Below, in pieces: positions 5,997-7,732 of a DNA stretch of 7,732 nucleotides. The first letter of the stretch is position 1; every line of letters starts with the position of its first letter. Below the pieces are notes generated by a model. That model was not told the origin of the DNA. It saw only the letters and a program-made list of their open reading frames with translations, and did not search any database. Position numbers and translations under genes: made by a program. Source of the DNA: Bacillota bacterium (GTDB lineage: Bacteria > Bacillota > Clostridia > Christensenellales > Aristaeellaceae); assembly GCA_023459675.1 (NCBI GenBank), contig JAEWTC010000027.1, positions 1 to 7,732 on the forward strand, read 5' to 3'.

Positions 5997-7732
5997 TTAT
6001 GGTGAAGATCCGGCTTCCTGGTCAAGATGATCCGCGAGTTCCTCAATGGTCATGGAGTAGATCTCCCTGGCCTGTTCGCCGGCAGCCGCGGGATCGTAAC
6101 CGCAGATCGACCGATACTCGCAATAAGTGCAGCTTTCCTTCGCGCCGTGTTTCACCGGACTTGCGCCGATGTTCCCGTTCAGCATTTCCCATGAAAACTG
6201 CGCAGCTTTTGCCTTTGCGTGCTCCATCAGGGCGTTCAGGTGCTGCAGGTCCAGTACTTTCGCGTTCTTGCGGATCGCGCCTGTTTGCGTAACGGCCGCC
6301 GCTACGGCAATGTTCTCTCCAGTGCTGTCCATCGCCTGTAAAACCGCCGGTTCCGCAAGAGTCAGGCCCGTCATTTGCAGCTGCTTTCGAATGTCCAGCG
6401 CCACGGCGTCGGGGGCGGCGTCATCCTGTTTGGACATCGGATCAAACAGATGAAAGTAAAACGCACCTGCGGGCTTGGCTTCTCCGGTGTTGCGCGTGAC
6501 CGCTTCCAGGTACAGCATCAGCTGGAGCTGCGTGCCATGCCAAAGCTCGGCCGCGTCCAGCGCCGCATACGAACCGCTTTTGTAATCGATTACTCGCTTG
6601 TAGTGCGCTTCCGGCGTATTCAAGCTGTCGATCCGGTCAATTTTGCCGTGCAAGGCAATTTCCGTTCCGTCGTGTAAAGTCAAGACAACGGGCGGAAAGC
6701 TGTCTTCCCCCGGAAAACCGAACTTAGCTTCCGTACCGGAGATAGAAAAGCTGCCCGACGCCAGATGATCGGTTACGGTTTCGCAGGCCCGCATCGCGAC
6801 GCGCGCCGCCAGACTGAGCAGTGCCTGGTTGCGAGGGCCGTCCCCCATAGGGCCGCTGCGCAGTTCCGCCAGAAGCGGCTCGGCCGCATTCTGTGCGATC
6901 GCAAGAATTTCCTGTTGCGGCAGGTGCGGGAACTGCGGGTGCTTCGATGCGGCGCCGGCGAAGCGCTGCATGCATTCGTGAAAGAAGTTGCCTGTTTCGA
7001 TGGGGGTGACCGACCATTCCTTCCGTTCCTCCGGCTGCAAACCGTAGCTTACATAATGCTGGAAGGGGCAGGCTGCGAATTCTTCCAATCTGCTGACGGA
7101 AAGCGTACGATCTCCAAACAGTTCGGCGGCGATTTCCGGCGCAAGCGGCGGTACGGCCGAATTTCCGCCGGCGGCTCTGAGCAGCTGCATGGAAGGAAGC
7201 GCTGTGGATGGCGCGGCTAAAAGCGCTGCCAGTCTCATTTTACATAACTCGGAAACGGCGTGTTCCTCCCCCTGGGCAAAGCTGCGCAGCTGATCGCCGA
7301 GGGTTACCATCGCTTGCTGTGCGGATATCGGCAGCTCCTCAAGCGGTTCGGCCAGATCGTTCCAGCGTTCAAACACCTCGGTTTGCAGGTCCGTAATCAA
7401 CCCCAGCGGTTGCAATGCGTTGCCGGACGGATCCGTTTTTGCGTAGCTTAAGTATAAATGCTCCTTGGGAAGCGTCATCGCGCGCTTTAAGTCCAGCCGT
7501 GCAAATAAAAGCCTGCTTTCCTCCGTCATGCCCAAAAAGGTTCCCGTTCCCGCCTGTGCCAGCGCCCGCTCTTCCTCCGTTAACAGGCTTTCCGTGCTGC
7601 GGGTTAAAATTCCTTCGTTCATTCCCAGCAGGAAAACCGCATCTGCATCACCCGATAGAGAATGTCCAAGGATACCGGCATGCAGCATGCCCGCGGCAGG
7701 CGGCAGGGCCGCAAGCGATATAGCCGCAAACC
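5997..7732 (-). CDS. addB: ATP-dependent helicase/nuclease subunit AddB, C-terminal part, cut by the window edge
   Basis: AddB pairs with AddA to resect double-strand breaks up to Chi, the Bacillota counterpart of RecBCD. The frame is open from base 7732 to the TAA at 5999-5997, giving 577 complete codons. An internal ATG at 7688 is not the start, because the frame continues upstream with matching residues (LPPAAG just before it). The segment begins in the inactivated helicase part (DADAVFLLGMNEG, where AddB proteins have a 'VFVLGxNEG' type motif). It ends with the RecB-like nuclease: FFHE (near 6980), GKIDRID with its Asp at 6638-6636, and VIDYKSG with Asp at 6587-6585 and Lys at 6581-6579. 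The four iron-sulphur cysteines of AddB are all present: one in ACPFQHY (7070-7068) and three in CTYCEYRSIC (6131-6102), bracketing the nuclease as the family does. RexB is less likely, as it usually lacks these cysteines. The gene after it is not addA. Confidence 0.92.
   Translation of the reverse strand, partial: FAAISLAALPPAAGMLHAGILGHSLSGDADAVFLLGMNEGILTRSTESLLTEEERALAQAGTGTFLGMTEESRLLFARLDLKRAMTLPKEHLYLSYAKTDPSGNALQPLGLITDLQTEVFERWNDLAEPLEELPISAQQAMVTLGDQLRSFAQGEEHAVSELCKMRLAALLAAPSTALPSMQLLRAAGGNSAVPPLAPEIAAELFGDRTLSVSRLEEFAACPFQHYVSYGLQPEERKEWSVTPIETGNFFHECMQRFAGAASKHPQFPHLPQQEILAIAQNAAEPLLAELRSGPMGDGPRNQALLSLAARVAMRACETVTDHLASGSFSISGTEAKFGFPGEDSFPPVVLTLHDGTEIALHGKIDRIDSLNTPEAHYKRVIDYKSGSYAALDAAELWHGTQLQLMLYLEAVTRNTGEAKPAGAFYFHLFDPMSKQDDAAPDAVALDIRKQLQMTGLTLAEPAVLQAMDSTGENIAVAAAVTQTGAIRKNAKVLDLQHLNALMEHAKAKAAQFSWEMLNGNIGASPVKHGAKESCTYCEYRSICGYDPAAAGEQAREIYSMTIEELADHLDQEAGSSP

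Noticed and set aside
5477..6292. 271-codon plus-strand open frame spanning the carboxypeptidase 5' end, the intergenic gap and the addB 3' end
   Set aside because: It would overlap two clear genes and the promoter; its composition (Arg, Ser and Pro rich at the end) looks like a shadow frame.
7686..7688. ATG at 7688 as the true start of the nuclease gene
   Set aside because: The reading frame continues to the window edge with residues consistent with AddB, and AddB is normally over 1,100 residues, so this is an internal Met.
1..7732. Mobile elements, CRISPR repeats, defence or toxin-antitoxin genes, tRNA genes
   Set aside because: I looked on both strands and saw no direct-repeat array, transposase, small paired genes or tRNA-like structure; nearly all bases are taken up by six core genes.

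Overview
The window reads as core bacterial chromosome, most likely from a moderately GC-rich Bacillota (Clostridia-type) genome. The grounds are strong purine-rich ribosome binding sites, an AddB-type exonuclease subunit with its iron-sulphur cysteines, a secreted penicillin-binding D,D-carboxypeptidase, and the familiar priA-def-fmt-rsmB order. All genes lie on the minus strand, so transcription runs from high to low coordinates. I see no mobile element, tRNA, rRNA, CRISPR array or sign of recent transfer.

Layout in order of transcription: (1) the C-terminal part of addB, entering at the right edge and ending at 5997. (2) A gap of about 100 bases holding a good sigma-A-type promoter and a consensus Shine-Dalgarno (SD) site. 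(3) A D-alanyl-D-alanine carboxypeptidase of the S11/PBP5 family, with a signal peptide and a C-terminal membrane anchor. (4) priA, the replication-restart helicase. (5) def, peptide deformylase. (6) fmt, methionyl-tRNA formyltransferase. (7) The N-terminal half of rsmB, a 16S rRNA m5C methyltransferase, running off the left edge.

From the carboxypeptidase to rsmB the genes are packed like a single operon. The priA SD overlaps the stop of the gene before it, priA and def are 14 bases apart, and both def/fmt and fmt/rsmB share ATGA stop-start overlaps. Fmt adds the formyl group to initiator Met-tRNA, Def removes it from new proteins, and RsmB methylates the 30S decoding region, so the distal part is a translation-initiation module. 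PriA and AddB both serve chromosome repair and restart. The carboxypeptidase trims peptidoglycan stem peptides.

I found no undescribed system. The points worth a second look are modest: addB is not followed by addA, a cell-wall gene leads the priA-def-fmt-rsmB run, priA probably starts at TTG instead of the longer GTG, the promoter contains an overlapping perfect -35 box, and the deformylase has a very acidic tail.
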